Part shown: positions 35,103 through 46,668 of the stretch, piece by piece
How positions within the stretch are numbered: the stretch's first letter is position 1
Layout: each line of letters begins with the position of its first letter
NCBI GenBank assembly: GCA_016713305.1
Contig: JADJPK010000009.1
Coordinates: 124,001 to 188,000, forward strand
Direction: 5' to 3'
Origin: Betaproteobacteria bacterium
GTDB lineage: Bacteria > Pseudomonadota > Gammaproteobacteria > Burkholderiales > Ga0077523
DNA length: 64,000 nucleotides
Program-made: the position numbers and the translations under genes
Notes under the pieces: generated by a model
Databases searched by the model: none
Seen by the model: only the letters and a program-made list of their open reading frames with translations
What the model was told of the DNA's origin: nothing

Positions 35103-36089
35103 ATGAAGACCCCCGTGCGAGTCGCCGTCACCGGCGCTGCTGGCCAGATCGGCTACAGCCTTCTCTTCCGCATCGCCAGCGGGGAGATGCTGGGGCGCGA
35201 ACAGCCCGTGATCCTCCAGTTGCTGGAGATCCCCGACGAGAAGGCCCAGAAGGCGTTGAAGGGCGTGATGATGGAACTCGACGACTGCGCGTTCCCGCTG
35301 CTCGCCGGCATGAGCGCCCACAGCGATCCCATGACCGCCTTCAAGGACATCGATTTCGCACTGCTGGTCGGCGCGCGCCCGCGCGGCCCCGGCATGGAAC
35401 GCAAGGACCTCCTCTCGGCCAACGCGCAGATCTTCACCGCGCAGGGCAAGGCGCTCAATGCCGTGGCGAGCCGGAACGTCCGCGTGCTGGTCGTGGGCAA
35501 CCCTGCCAACACCAACGCCTACATCGCGATGAAGAGCGCCCCCGATCTGCCCAAGGGAAACTTCACGGCGATGCTGCGCCTGGACCACAACCGGGCGCTC
35601 TCCCAACTCGCGCAGAAGACCGGCAAGACCGTCGAGTCCATCGAGAAGCTCATCGTCTGGGGCAACCACTCGCCCACGATGTATCCCGACTACCGCTTCG
35701 CCACCATTGCCGGACAGGCTGCTCCTGCCGCCGTGGCTGACGAACCCTGGTATCGCGACACGTTCATCCCCACGGTCGGCAAGCGCGGCGCCGCCATCAT
35801 CGAGGCCCGCGGCCTGTCTTCCGCCGCCTCGGCCGCGAACGCGGCCATCGATCACATGCGCGACTGGGCGCTGGGCACCCACGGCAAGTGGGTGACCATG
35901 GGCATCCCGTCGGACGGCTCCTACGGCATTCCCCAGGATGTCATGTACGGTTTTCCCGTGACCTGCGCCGGCGGCAAGTACGAGATCGTCCGGGGACTGG
36001 CCATCGACGACTTCAGCCGACAGAAGATGGACGCCACCCTCAAGGAACTCGAGGAGGAGCGCTCGGCCGTCGCCCACCTGCTGGGTTGA
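35103..36089 (+). CDS. mdh: Malate dehydrogenase
   Basis: 328-residue NAD-dependent enzyme of the longer, cytosolic-like type found in betaproteobacteria. Motifs: GAAGQIGYSLLFRIASGEM (NAD fold), ELDDCAFPLL, GARPRGPGMERKDLL, VVGNPANTN, LDHNRA and the catalytic WGNHSPTMYPD. AAGGAG lies 8 bases upstream. It heads a plus-strand run into prpB-prpC-prpD-acnA. Confidence 0.96.
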   Translation: MKTPVRVAVTGAAGQIGYSLLFRIASGEMLGREQPVILQLLEIPDEKAQKALKGVMMELDDCAFPLLAGMSAHSDPMTAFKDIDFALLVGARPRGPGMERKDLLSANAQIFTAQGKALNAVASRNVRVLVVGNPANTNAYIAMKSAPDLPKGNFTAMLRLDHNRALSQLAQKTGKTVESIEKLIVWGNHSPTMYPDYRFATIAGQAAPAAVADEPWYRDTFIPTVGKRGAAIIEARGLSSAASAANAAIDHMRDWALGTHGKWVTMGIPSDGSYGIPQDVMYGFPVTCAGGKYEIVRGLAIDDFSRQKMDATLKELEEERSAVAHLLG

Positions 36090-36177
36090 GCGGAGCCGTC
36101 GGCGTGGATGCGCTGCAGCGGGACGCCGCAGCGCCCGATCGTTTCCGGGCCGCAAGGCCCCACGGAGTGACACAACC

Positions 36178-37071
36178 ATGACCCAACCGGCCACCCCGGG
36201 CGCCAGGTTCCGCCGCGCCCTGGAAGAAGAGAAACCCCTGCAGATCGTCGGCACGATCAACGCCTACCACGCCCGCCTCGCCGAGCGCACCGGCTTTCGT
36301 GCCATCTACCTCTCCGGCGGCGGTGTCGCCGCCGGTTCGCTGGGCCTGCCCGATCTGGGCATCAGCAACCTCGACGATATCCTGACCGACATCCGCCGCA
36401 TCACCGACGTCTGCGCCCTGCCCCTGCTCGTCGATGTCGACACGGGCTTCGGTTCCAGCTTCTTCAACATCGCCCGCACGACCCGCTCGCTGATCAAGTT
36501 CGGCGCCGGCGCCATGCACATCGAGGATCAGGTCGGCGCAAAGCGCTGCGGCCACCGCCCCGGCAAGGAGCTCGTCAGCACCGAGGAGATGGTCGATCGC
36601 GTCAAGGCGGCCGTCGACGCCCGCACCGATCCCAGCTTCGTCATCATGGCCCGCACGGATGCGCTGGCCGTGGAAGGCCTCGAGGCCGCCATCGACCGCG
36701 CTTGCCGCTGCGTCGAGGCCGGCGCCGACGCCATCTTCCCCGAAGCGATGACCGAGCTTTCCATGTACCGCCAGTTCGCCGACGCCGTGAAGGTGCCCGT
36801 TCTCGCGAACATCACCGAGTTCGGTTCGACGCCGCTGTTCACCGTCGACGAGCTCGCCTCCGCGAACGTGGGCATGGTGCTGTACCCGCTGTCGGCCTTC
36901 CGCGCCATGAACAAGGCGGCCCTGAACGTGTATCAGCACCTGCGCAACGACGGCACGCAGAAGCACGTGGTCGACACCATGCAGACGCGGGCCGAGCTCT
37001 ACGACTACCTCGGCTACCACGACTTCGAGAACAAGCTCGACGAGCTGTTCGCGAAGAAGAAGCAAGGTTGA
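36178..37071 (+). CDS. prpB: Methylisocitrate lyase
   Basis: 297 residues; splits 2-methylisocitrate into pyruvate and succinate. The PEP mutase/isocitrate lyase fold is shown by SGGGVAAGSLGLPDLG, DVDTGFG (Mg ligands) and the catalytic KRCGH at residues 122-126. Co-directional with mdh (88 bp) and prpC (135 bp). Confidence 0.95.
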   Translation: MTQPATPGARFRRALEEEKPLQIVGTINAYHARLAERTGFRAIYLSGGGVAAGSLGLPDLGISNLDDILTDIRRITDVCALPLLVDVDTGFGSSFFNIARTTRSLIKFGAGAMHIEDQVGAKRCGHRPGKELVSTEEMVDRVKAAVDARTDPSFVIMARTDALAVEGLEAAIDRACRCVEAGADAIFPEAMTELSMYRQFADAVKVPVLANITEFGSTPLFTVDELASANVGMVLYPLSAFRAMNKAALNVYQHLRNDGTQKHVVDTMQTRAELYDYLGYHDFENKLDELFAKKKQG

Positions 37072-37206
37072 CGAACGCGCCGCCGGCCGGCATCGCCATC
37101 GCGCCGGCGGATCGAGACGAAGGCAGAGGGCCCGTGCGTACACGCGTTCCCGACACGCAGCGCGCCAACGTCCGGCCCGGAACGGAATTCACCAGGAGAA
37201 CGAACC

Positions 37207-38361
37207 ATGACTGAAGTGCAAGCAGCGGGCCCGAAGCCGAAGAAGTCGGTGGCCCTGTCTGGCGTTGCAGCCGGCAACACGGCCCTGTGCACGGTCGGAC
37301 GGACCGGCAACGACCTTCATTACCGCGGCTACGACATCCTCGATTTCGCCGACGAGGCGACCTTCGAGGAGATCGCCTATCTGCTGGTCCACGGCCGTCT
37401 GCCCGGCATCGCGGAATTGAACGCCTACAAGACGAAGCTTGCCCGTCTGCGCGGCCTGCCCACGGCCCTCAAGGCCGCGCTCGAGTGGATTCCGCCCTCC
37501 GCCCACCCGATGGACGTGATGCGCACCGGCGCCTCGGTGCTCGGCACGCTGATCCCCGAGAAGGACGACCACAACACGCCCGGCGCGCGCGACATCGCCG
37601 ATCGCCTGATGGCGAGCTTCGGTTCGATCCTCCTGTACTGGTACCACTACAGCCACAACGGCCGCCGCATCGAGACCGAGACGGACGACGAGTCCATCGC
37701 CGGGCATTTCCTGCACCTGCTGCACGGCGCGCCGCCCAGCGCCACGTGGGAACGCGCGATGCAGACCTCGCTCAACCTCTACGCCGAGCACGAGTTCAAC
37801 GCGTCCACGTTCACGGCGCGCGTGATCGCCGGCACGGGTTCCGACATGTACTCGGCCATCGCCGGCGCCATCGGCGCGCTGCGCGGCCCGAAGCATGGCG
37901 GTGCCAATGAAGTCGCCTTCGACATCCAGGGCCGCTACTCCGATCCCGACGAGGCCGAGGCCGACATCGTGCGGCGCGTGCAGAACAAGGAGATCGTGAT
38001 CGGCTTCGGCCATCCCGTCTACACCATCTCCGACCCGCGCAACAAGGTCATCAAGGACGTCGCGAGCCGCCTGTCGAAGGAGGCCAAGGACACCAAGCTC
38101 TTCGACATCGCCGACCGCCTGGAAGCCGTGATGTGGCGCGAGAAGAAGATGTTCCCGAACCTCGACTGGTTCAGCGCCGTGTCCTACAACATGATGGGCG
38201 TGCCGACGGCGATGTTCACGCCGCTGTTCGTCATCGCCCGCACCTCCGGCTGGTGCGCCCACGTGATCGAGCAGCGAATCGACGGCAAGATCATCCGCCC
38301 GAGCGCCAACTACACCGGCCCCGAGAACCAGAAGTGGGTCCCTTTGGAACGCCGCAAGTAA
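37207..38361 (+). CDS. prpC: 2-Methylcitrate synthase
   Basis: 384 residues; condenses propionyl-CoA with oxaloacetate. Citrate-synthase fold with YAEHEFNASTF, GPKHGGANE, GFGHPVYT and an FPNLDWFSAVSY segment; the short length and the HPVYT/NLDWFSA forms distinguish it from GltA. GGAG lies 9 bases before ATG. Confidence 0.94.
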   Translation: MTEVQAAGPKPKKSVALSGVAAGNTALCTVGRTGNDLHYRGYDILDFADEATFEEIAYLLVHGRLPGIAELNAYKTKLARLRGLPTALKAALEWIPPSAHPMDVMRTGASVLGTLIPEKDDHNTPGARDIADRLMASFGSILLYWYHYSHNGRRIETETDDESIAGHFLHLLHGAPPSATWERAMQTSLNLYAEHEFNASTFTARVIAGTGSDMYSAIAGAIGALRGPKHGGANEVAFDIQGRYSDPDEAEADIVRRVQNKEIVIGFGHPVYTISDPRNKVIKDVASRLSKEAKDTKLFDIADRLEAVMWREKKMFPNLDWFSAVSYNMMGVPTAMFTPLFVIARTSGWCAHVIEQRIDGKIIRPSANYTGPENQKWVPLERRK

Positions 38362-38419
38362 TCCGCCGCGCCCTTCGCCCCAACCGAACAACATTCACGA
38401 CCACGGGAAAACAACCGCC

Positions 38420-39871
38420 ATGTCCGCACACATCTCCAACGTCCGCCCGAAACCCGACAAGGTTCTCGTCGACATCGCCGACTACGTCTCCAAGACCAAG
38501 ATCTCCAGCAAGGAAGCCTACGAGACGGCGCGCTACTGCCTGATGGACACGCTGGGCTGCGGACTCGAAGCCCTCGAGTACCCGGCGTGCACGAAGCTCA
38601 TGGGCCCGATCGTCCCGGGTACCGTGGTGCCCAACGGAGCGAAGGTGCCGGGCACCCAGTTCCAGCTGGACCCCGTACAGGCGGCGTTCAACATCGGTGC
38701 CATGATCCGCTGGCTCGACTTCAACGACACCTGGCTGGCGGCGGAATGGGGTCACCCTTCCGACAACCTCGGCGGCATCCTGGCGACGGCCGACTGGCTC
38801 TCCCGCAACGCCGTGGCCGCCGGAAAGGCGCCGCTCACCATGCGCGACGTGCTCACCGCCATGATCAAGGCGCACGAGATCCAGGGCTGCATCGCGCTTG
38901 AGAACAGCTTCAACAAGGTGGGCCTCGATCACGTGGTGCTGGTCAAGGTGGCCTCCACCGCCGTCGTGGCGCAGATGCTGGGCCTCACCAAGGACGAGAT
39001 CATCACCGCCCTGTCGCTCGCCTGGGTCGACGGCCAGTCGCTGCGGACGTACCGCCACTCGCCCAACACCGGCTCGCGCAAGAGCTGGGCAGCCGGTGAC
39101 GCGACTTCCCGCGCCGTGCGCCTCGCGCTCATCGCCAGGACCGGCGAGATGGGCTACCCCTCGGTCCTGTCGGCCAAGACCTGGGGCTTCTACGACGTGC
39201 TGTTCAAGGGCAACGAGTTCAAGTTCCAGCGGCCCTACGGCAGCTATGTGATGGAGAACGTGCTGTTCAAGATTTCCTTCCCCGCCGAGTTCCACTCGCA
39301 GACGGCCGTGGAATGCGCCATGCAGATCCACCAGGCGCTCGCAAAGGCCGGCAAGACCGCGGAGGACATCAAGAAGATCACCATCCGCACGCACGAGGCC
39401 TGCATCCGCATCATCGACAAGAAGGGCCCGCTCGACAATCCGGCCGACCGCGATCATTGCATCCAGTACATGGTGGCCGTGCCGCTGCTGTTCGGCCGCC
39501 TGACCGCGGGCGACTACGAGGATGGCGTCGCCACCGATCCGCGTATCGACATCCTGCGCGACAAGATCGTCTGCGTCGAGGACAAGCGCTTCACGAAGGA
39601 CTACCACGATCCCGCGAAGCGCTCCATCGCCAATGCGCTGACGGTGGAGTTCAAGGACGGCACGACGATGAAGGAAGTCGTCTGCGAGTACCCGATCGGC
39701 CACAAGCGCCGCCGCAAGGAAGGCATGCCGGTCCTGGTCGAGAAGTTCAAGACCAACCTGGCGCGCAAGTTCCCGGCGAAGCAGCAGGCCGCGATCCTCG
39801 CGCTCTGCATGGACCCGGCCAAGCTTTCGGCAACGCCGGTGAACGAGTTCGTCGACATGTTCGTCATCTGA
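38420..39871 (+). CDS. prpD: 2-Methylcitrate dehydratase (MmgE/PrpD family)
   Basis: 483 residues, matching PrpD. It dehydrates 2-methylcitrate to 2-methyl-cis-aconitate without an iron-sulfur cluster. The family blocks RYCLMDTLGCGLEALE, WLDFNDTWLAAEWGHPSDN, SWAAGDATSRAVRLA and EFHSQTAVE are visible. It lies 58 bp after prpC and 38 bp before acnA, so the acnA product probably performs the rehydration step. Confidence 0.93.
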   Translation: MSAHISNVRPKPDKVLVDIADYVSKTKISSKEAYETARYCLMDTLGCGLEALEYPACTKLMGPIVPGTVVPNGAKVPGTQFQLDPVQAAFNIGAMIRWLDFNDTWLAAEWGHPSDNLGGILATADWLSRNAVAAGKAPLTMRDVLTAMIKAHEIQGCIALENSFNKVGLDHVVLVKVASTAVVAQMLGLTKDEIITALSLAWVDGQSLRTYRHSPNTGSRKSWAAGDATSRAVRLALIARTGEMGYPSVLSAKTWGFYDVLFKGNEFKFQRPYGSYVMENVLFKISFPAEFHSQTAVECAMQIHQALAKAGKTAEDIKKITIRTHEACIRIIDKKGPLDNPADRDHCIQYMVAVPLLFGRLTAGDYEDGVATDPRIDILRDKIVCVEDKRFTKDYHDPAKRSIANALTVEFKDGTTMKEVVCEYPIGHKRRRKEGMPVLVEKFKTNLARKFPAKQQAAILALCMDPAKLSATPVNEFVDMFVI

Positions 39872-39909
39872 GTCGTTCGTGATCGAAGTCCCATCCCGCT
39901 GGAGCTGAC

Positions 39910-42618
<2,709 letters not shown>

Positions 42619-42640
42619 CCGTCAAGGCGTCCCGCAAGAC

Positions 42641-42672
42641 AAGGCCCGCGGCGATCGCCGCGGGCCTTTTTT
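42641..42672 (+). terminator. Intrinsic terminator after acnA
   Basis: AAGGCCCGCGG and CCGCGGGCCTT form a perfect stem around CGATCG-centred pairing, followed by TTTT on the plus strand. It ends the mdh-to-acnA run and separates it from the convergent FecR gene. Confidence 0.9.
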
Positions 42673-42691
42673 CATTCCTGCCGCCGCCAGC

Positions 42692-44065
42692 TCAGCGCTG
42701 TTCGCGCCGCCGCCGCGATTCCACCCGGTCCGCCTCCCGCACGCGATCCGCATCCCGGTTGAGGTCCGTGTCGCGGTCCCGCTCGTACTGTCCGCGGTGA
42801 TCGGACTGCAGTTCACGGCGCCGGTTGTCGTAGGCCCGCTGCCGGTCAGCGGGATCCCCCGGGGCTTCCGGCTTGACGGCAGGTGCTCCACCCGTGGCGG
42901 GTGCCCCGCGGGGCAGTCCCGGCTTGCGGGACTCGGGACGACCTGCGGGCGCTGCCGGAGGCGCCGAAGACGACTTGTCCGGAGCCGGAGCCGCCAGCGG
43001 TGACGATGGCGCAGGCGGTGCCGGGGGTGCCGCAGGCGCCACGGCCGGTGCTGCCTCCGGAATGGGAATGCCCGGCACCACCCCTCCGACCGGGGGAACC
43101 GCCGCCCCGGCCGCACCCGCCGCACCCGGAAGGATCGCGGGTATCGCAGCACCCGGCACGGCCACGCCCGGCAGCGGGATCTCCGGGACGGCACCGCCCT
43201 TCGCGCCAGACTCCAGGCCTTGTTCCACCTTCTCGCCCGAAACGCCGCTGCGCGGTTCCGTCTGCCCGGCCCCGGGTTCCTGGTTGAGCCGCAGCCGCTC
43301 ATCCAGCCTCTCCTGCAGGCGCTCCTGAATCGACTTGTGCTTGCCCGACAGCAGATTCTCGTTGGGCGTGCCCTTGAAGAAATCCGGAATGCGCTCCAGC
43401 AGCCTGGCGCGCACCCCGTCCTGGAGCGACGAGTAGCCCGCAGTATTCGGCGGTATGTAGACAACGCCGGACTTGTCCTCCAGGGACGTCTCGCCCTCGT
43501 TCACCTTGTCGTAGGTGCCGGGCGGACCCAGGGGGCTGCCCTTGGGCAGGAACATGGGTTCGTGATCGGTGCCGCGCACGCCGATGGTGGCGGTGATCGT
43601 CTCGATGCGGTAGCTCCGGGGGGACACACGAGGAATCCAGCCGGTGATCGACCGGAACGTGCCCTCGATGAGGCGCAGGATGCTGCGGTCCTCCTTGTCA
43701 CCCATGGCCCGGTAGTCCACCACCTTGAGCTGGGTATTGGGACGGACCGCGAGGTAGCCGCTGTCTTCCATCGTGAGATGTACTTCGCCGTCGCGGCCGG
43801 AAACGATGGTTTCGCCCGACAGCACCGGATCGCCTTTCGCCGGCCGCCGGTTCTTCTTCGCCGCATCGATGAACCGGACATCGCCGGTGACCAGATCCAC
43901 TCGCCCGGCAACGACCGGCGGAGGCTCGGCATTGGCGCTCAGTGCCCAGAGGGCGAAGGCAAGGGCGAGGAGCCACAGCCCGGCGTGGAATTGGCGGGCG
44001 GCCGGGTCGAGAACAGCCGCTGCCCGCGGCCGGGCGGACGGCGGCCCTGCTAGTGGATGCTTCAA
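42692..44065 (-). CDS. Exported FecR-domain protein with a Pro/Ala-rich and charged C-terminal half
   Basis: 457 residues. A hydrophobic segment (LWLLALAFALWALSANA) serves as signal peptide or anchor. The FecR domain follows (GDPVLSGETIVSGRDGEVHL, LAVRPNTQLKV, ATIGVRGTDHE). The second half is low complexity: a Gln/Glu/Arg helix-like stretch, a Pro/Ala/Gly tract and a tail dense in Arg and Asp. TTG 44065 is supported by GGAG 7 bases upstream. There is no sigma/anti-sigma context, so this is a free-standing FecR-domain protein of unknown function, like the one at 61.3 kb. Confidence 0.75.
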   Translation of the reverse strand: MKHPLAGPPSARPRAAAVLDPAARQFHAGLWLLALAFALWALSANAEPPPVVAGRVDLVTGDVRFIDAAKKNRRPAKGDPVLSGETIVSGRDGEVHLTMEDSGYLAVRPNTQLKVVDYRAMGDKEDRSILRLIEGTFRSITGWIPRVSPRSYRIETITATIGVRGTDHEPMFLPKGSPLGPPGTYDKVNEGETSLEDKSGVVYIPPNTAGYSSLQDGVRARLLERIPDFFKGTPNENLLSGKHKSIQERLQERLDERLRLNQEPGAGQTEPRSGVSGEKVEQGLESGAKGGAVPEIPLPGVAVPGAAIPAILPGAAGAAGAAVPPVGGVVPGIPIPEAAPAVAPAAPPAPPAPSSPLAAPAPDKSSSAPPAAPAGRPESRKPGLPRGAPATGGAPAVKPEAPGDPADRQRAYDNRRRELQSDHRGQYERDRDTDLNRDADRVREADRVESRRRREQR

Positions 44066-44125
44066 AGGCGTGCTCCCTGTCGATCGATTGTTGCCGCGTG
44101 CTTGTGAGGCCAGACCCCGTCCGGC

Positions 44126-44131
44126 ATTATA
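44126..44131 (-). promoter_or_regulatory. Candidate -10 element of the FecR-domain gene
   Basis: Perfect TATAAT on the minus strand, about 60 bases before the TTG start. No matching -35 is evident. Confidence 0.35.
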
Positions 44132-44232
44132 TGAACGTCCGCTTGGGCAGACGCGCGCGTGTCCGGTCCAGTGCAAAAATTCCTGCCGTTCCGCCCGGCT
44201 GCCCGCAACGAGTTCCAGAAGGAGATGCTCAA

Positions 44233-44433
44233 TTGAACGGGAAGATCCTCGTGGCCGCCCTGCTTGCCGCCTGCACCCTAGCCGGCTGCGGCTCCCCCAA
44301 GCCCAAGGGTCCGCGCATCGACGTGACCATCGGGCAGCAGCTCATCGAGCTCAAGGAAGCCCATGATGCAGGCGCCCTGTCAGACAAGGAATACGAGCGT
44401 CAGAAGAAGGCGCTCATCGACAGCGTTCAGTGA
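44233..44433 (+). CDS. Small lipoprotein with a SHOCT-like C-terminus (first of two)
   Basis: 66 residues from TTG 44233, with AAGGAG about 8 bases upstream. Lipoprotein signal peptide with lipobox LAGC (ALLAACTLAGCGS), then a short region and a SHOCT-like helical hairpin (LKEAHDAGALSDKEYERQKK). The next gene, 19 bp on, has the same plan. Probable membrane-attached; role unknown. Confidence 0.7.
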   Translation: MNGKILVAALLAACTLAGCGSPKPKGPRIDVTIGQQLIELKEAHDAGALSDKEYERQKKALIDSVQ

Positions 44434-44452
44434 ACGCTGGGGGAACGGGAAA

Positions 44453-44668
44453 ATGATCGTGAATCGTGTCTGTCAGGCTGCCACCGTGTTGGCGGCAGCG
44501 CTCGCGCTGACCGCCTGCGGCGGCGATACCGTGGTCAAGGTGGAGCAGTCCACCCAGATCTCCAAGGGCTGGGAATTGAAGGATCTGCAGAAGGCCCTCG
44601 ACGCCGGCGCCATCAACCGCGACGAGTTCGAGCGGATCAAGCAGAAGCTGCTCAAGCGCACCAACTAG
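44453..44668 (+). CDS. Small lipoprotein with a SHOCT-like C-terminus (second of two)
   Basis: 71 residues; lipobox LTACG after a hydrophobic segment, then LKDLQKALDAGAINRDEFER, matching the SHOCT-like pattern of the gene before it. An A/G-rich GGGGGAACGGGAAA precedes the ATG. Likely arisen by tandem duplication. Function unknown. Confidence 0.7.
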   Translation: MIVNRVCQAATVLAAALALTACGGDTVVKVEQSTQISKGWELKDLQKALDAGAINRDEFERIKQKLLKRTN

Positions 44669-44828
44669 ATCGCCGGCTCCGCCTGGGCCCTGGCGGGCAA
44701 GTCCCACCGCGACCGCCGCGGGTCGACGTCTGCGCCGGGCTGTTCCCGGGCGGCAGTCTCTGCGGCCGAACGCCGGTGCGCCACGGCGGAGCCGCGCCCG
44801 GGCCTCCAAGGCACTCTGACGCGGCCGC

Positions 44829-45362
44829 TCAGTCGTCCTGATCGAGCTGGCCGGGAAACAGCACGTCCGCAAAGCCGAAATTGCGCAGATCCCGGATGCG
44901 CATCGGGTAGAGCACTCCCGCCAGGTGGTCGCACTCGTGCTGGACGACCCGCGCGTGGAAATCCGAAACAGTGCGGTCAATCGGCTGTCCCTTCGCATCG
45001 AACCCCACGTAGCGCAGCCGCTTGAATCGAGGCACCAGGCCCCGCATCCCCGGTACCGACAGACAGCCTTCCCAGCCCTCCTCCATCTCGCCGCCCAAGG
45101 GTTCCAGCTTGGGATTGATGAGGACCGTGAAGGGGATCTCATCGCTTTCGGGATAGCGCGGACTCTTGAAGCCGCCGAAGATCACCACCTGCAGCCCCAC
45201 GGCGATCTGGGGCGCGGCGAGTCCCGCGCCGTTCAGGTGCTTCATGGTGTCCAGCATGTCGTCGACCAGGGTCCGAAGCTCCGGCGTGTCGAATGCCCGC
45301 ACGGGTTGCGCCGCCTCGAGCAGGCGCGGATCCCCCATGCGGATCACCTCACGGACTGACAC
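44829..45362 (-). CDS. def: Peptide deformylase
   Basis: 177-residue metalloenzyme removing the N-formyl group from new proteins. All three motifs are present: GAGLAAPQ, EGCLSVPG and the metal-binding HECDH. GTG 45362 gives the normal start (VSVREVIRMGDPRLL) and overlaps the end of the preceding phosphorylase gene by 14 bases, indicating coupling. It is the last gene of the smc-to-def run. No fmt gene is adjacent, unlike the common def-fmt pair. Confidence 0.93.
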   Translation of the reverse strand: MSVREVIRMGDPRLLEAAQPVRAFDTPELRTLVDDMLDTMKHLNGAGLAAPQIAVGLQVVIFGGFKSPRYPESDEIPFTVLINPKLEPLGGEMEEGWEGCLSVPGMRGLVPRFKRLRYVGFDAKGQPIDRTVSDFHARVVQHECDHLAGVLYPMRIRDLRNFGFADVLFPGQLDQDD

Positions 45363-46110
45363 AGTCCTCCAGCAGCTTCTCGAGGATCCGTCGGGCGCGC
45401 CCCAGGGATTCCTGCAGCACGGCCTTGATGTCGTCCAGCGAGATCCCGTCCACGCTGTCGCCGCGGCCGGCGGCATGATTGACCACGACCGTGAGCGTTG
45501 CATAGGCCAGCGACAGCTCGCGGGCGAGTGCCGCCTCGGGCATGCCCGTCATTCCCACGACGGTGGCGCCGTCACGCTCCAGGCGGTTGATTTCGGCCGC
45601 CGTCTCCAGACGCGGCCCCTGGGTCGTCGCGTACACGCCCCCCTCCACGATCTTCTCGCCGATGGCACGCGCGGCGCGCAGGAGATCCTGGCGCAGCCGC
45701 TCGTCGTAGGGATGGGTGAAGTCGATGTGTGTGACTGGCTGGTCGGGCCCCTCGAAGAACGTGCTCTTGCGGCCCCAGGTGTAATCGATGATCTGGTCGG
45801 GCACGCACAGGACGCCCGGCCCCAGCCCTGAGGCGATACCGCCCACCGACGCAATGGAAACGACGCGCTGCACGCCTTCGGCATGCAGGGCCCACATGTT
45901 CGCGCGGTAGTTCACCTGATGCGGCGCGATGGTGTGCCCGTAGCCGTGGCGCGCGAGGAAGATCACCTCGCGGTCGTGAATCCTGCCGAAGGTCAGCGCA
46001 CCCGAGGGTTCGCCGAAGGGCGTCCTCACGACCTGCCTGCGCGAGACCTCCAGGTTCGAAAGCTGGGTGAGCCCCGTACCACCGATGATGCCGAGAACCG
46101 GCGCGGTCAT
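45349..46110 (-). CDS. S-methyl-5'-thioinosine/-thioadenosine phosphorylase
   Basis: 253-residue purine nucleoside phosphorylase of the MTAP family. Phosphate-binding GGTGL and RHGYGHTIAPHQVNYRAN, SVGGI, and the base-site MTGMPEAALAREL are visible. Sequence memory and the neighbouring hpt gene favour methylthioinosine as substrate, since hypoxanthine released would be salvaged by Hpt. ATG 46110 overlaps the hpt stop by 4 bp. Confidence 0.85.
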   Translation of the reverse strand: MTAPVLGIIGGTGLTQLSNLEVSRRQVVRTPFGEPSGALTFGRIHDREVIFLARHGYGHTIAPHQVNYRANMWALHAEGVQRVVSIASVGGIASGLGPGVLCVPDQIIDYTWGRKSTFFEGPDQPVTHIDFTHPYDERLRQDLLRAARAIGEKIVEGGVYATTQGPRLETAAEINRLERDGATVVGMTGMPEAALARELSLAYATLTVVVNHAAGRGDSVDGISLDDIKAVLQESLGRARRILEKLLEDCVSP

Positions 46111-46664
46111 GAGTCCTGCTGCTCCTTCAGTGCGTAGACGGCGGGCAGATTGCGCCACGCCCCGTAAGCATCCATCCCATAGCCGAACACGTAGCGATCC
46201 GGCACGGTCACTCCGACAAAATCGGCCGACACCGGCTTCTCGCGTCCGAGATCCTTCACGCAGAACACGGCAATGCGTACCGCCGCCGCGCCTCGCGCCA
46301 GGAGACTCTCGCGGATCGCCGCCAGGGTATGCCCTTCGTCGAGAATGTCGTCCACCACCAGCACGGTGCGGCCGCGGACACTGTCCGGCGGGTTCACCTT
46401 CCAGGAGATCTGCTTCCCGGCCGTGGCGTTCTCGTAACGCGTCGCGTGGATATAGTCGAACTCCAGGGGAAAGTGCAGCAGCGGGAGCAGGTGGCCGCAG
46501 AACACGCTGGAACCGCGCATCACCTGCAGCACCACGGGAAACGTGTCACCGATGGATTCGCTGATCTCCCGCCCCAGGCGGACCACGGCGGCCTGGACCT
46601 GATCGGCCGGGCAGACGAGTTCCGCCGTCTCCAGGATCCTCAGGGCTTCGTCGCGCGACACCAT
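46107..46664 (-). CDS. hpt: Hypoxanthine-guanine phosphoribosyltransferase
   Basis: 185 residues; purine salvage with PRPP. The PRPP-binding signature VLVVDDILDEGHTL is at residues 101-114 and a VMRGSSVF loop at 48-55. It is 4 bp from galU and overlaps the phosphorylase start. Confidence 0.9.
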   Translation of the reverse strand: MVSRDEALRILETAELVCPADQVQAAVVRLGREISESIGDTFPVVLQVMRGSSVFCGHLLPLLHFPLEFDYIHATRYENATAGKQISWKVNPPDSVRGRTVLVVDDILDEGHTLAAIRESLLARGAAAVRIAVFCVKDLGREKPVSADFVGVTVPDRYVFGYGMDAYGAWRNLPAVYALKEQQDS

Positions 46665-46668
46665 CGCG

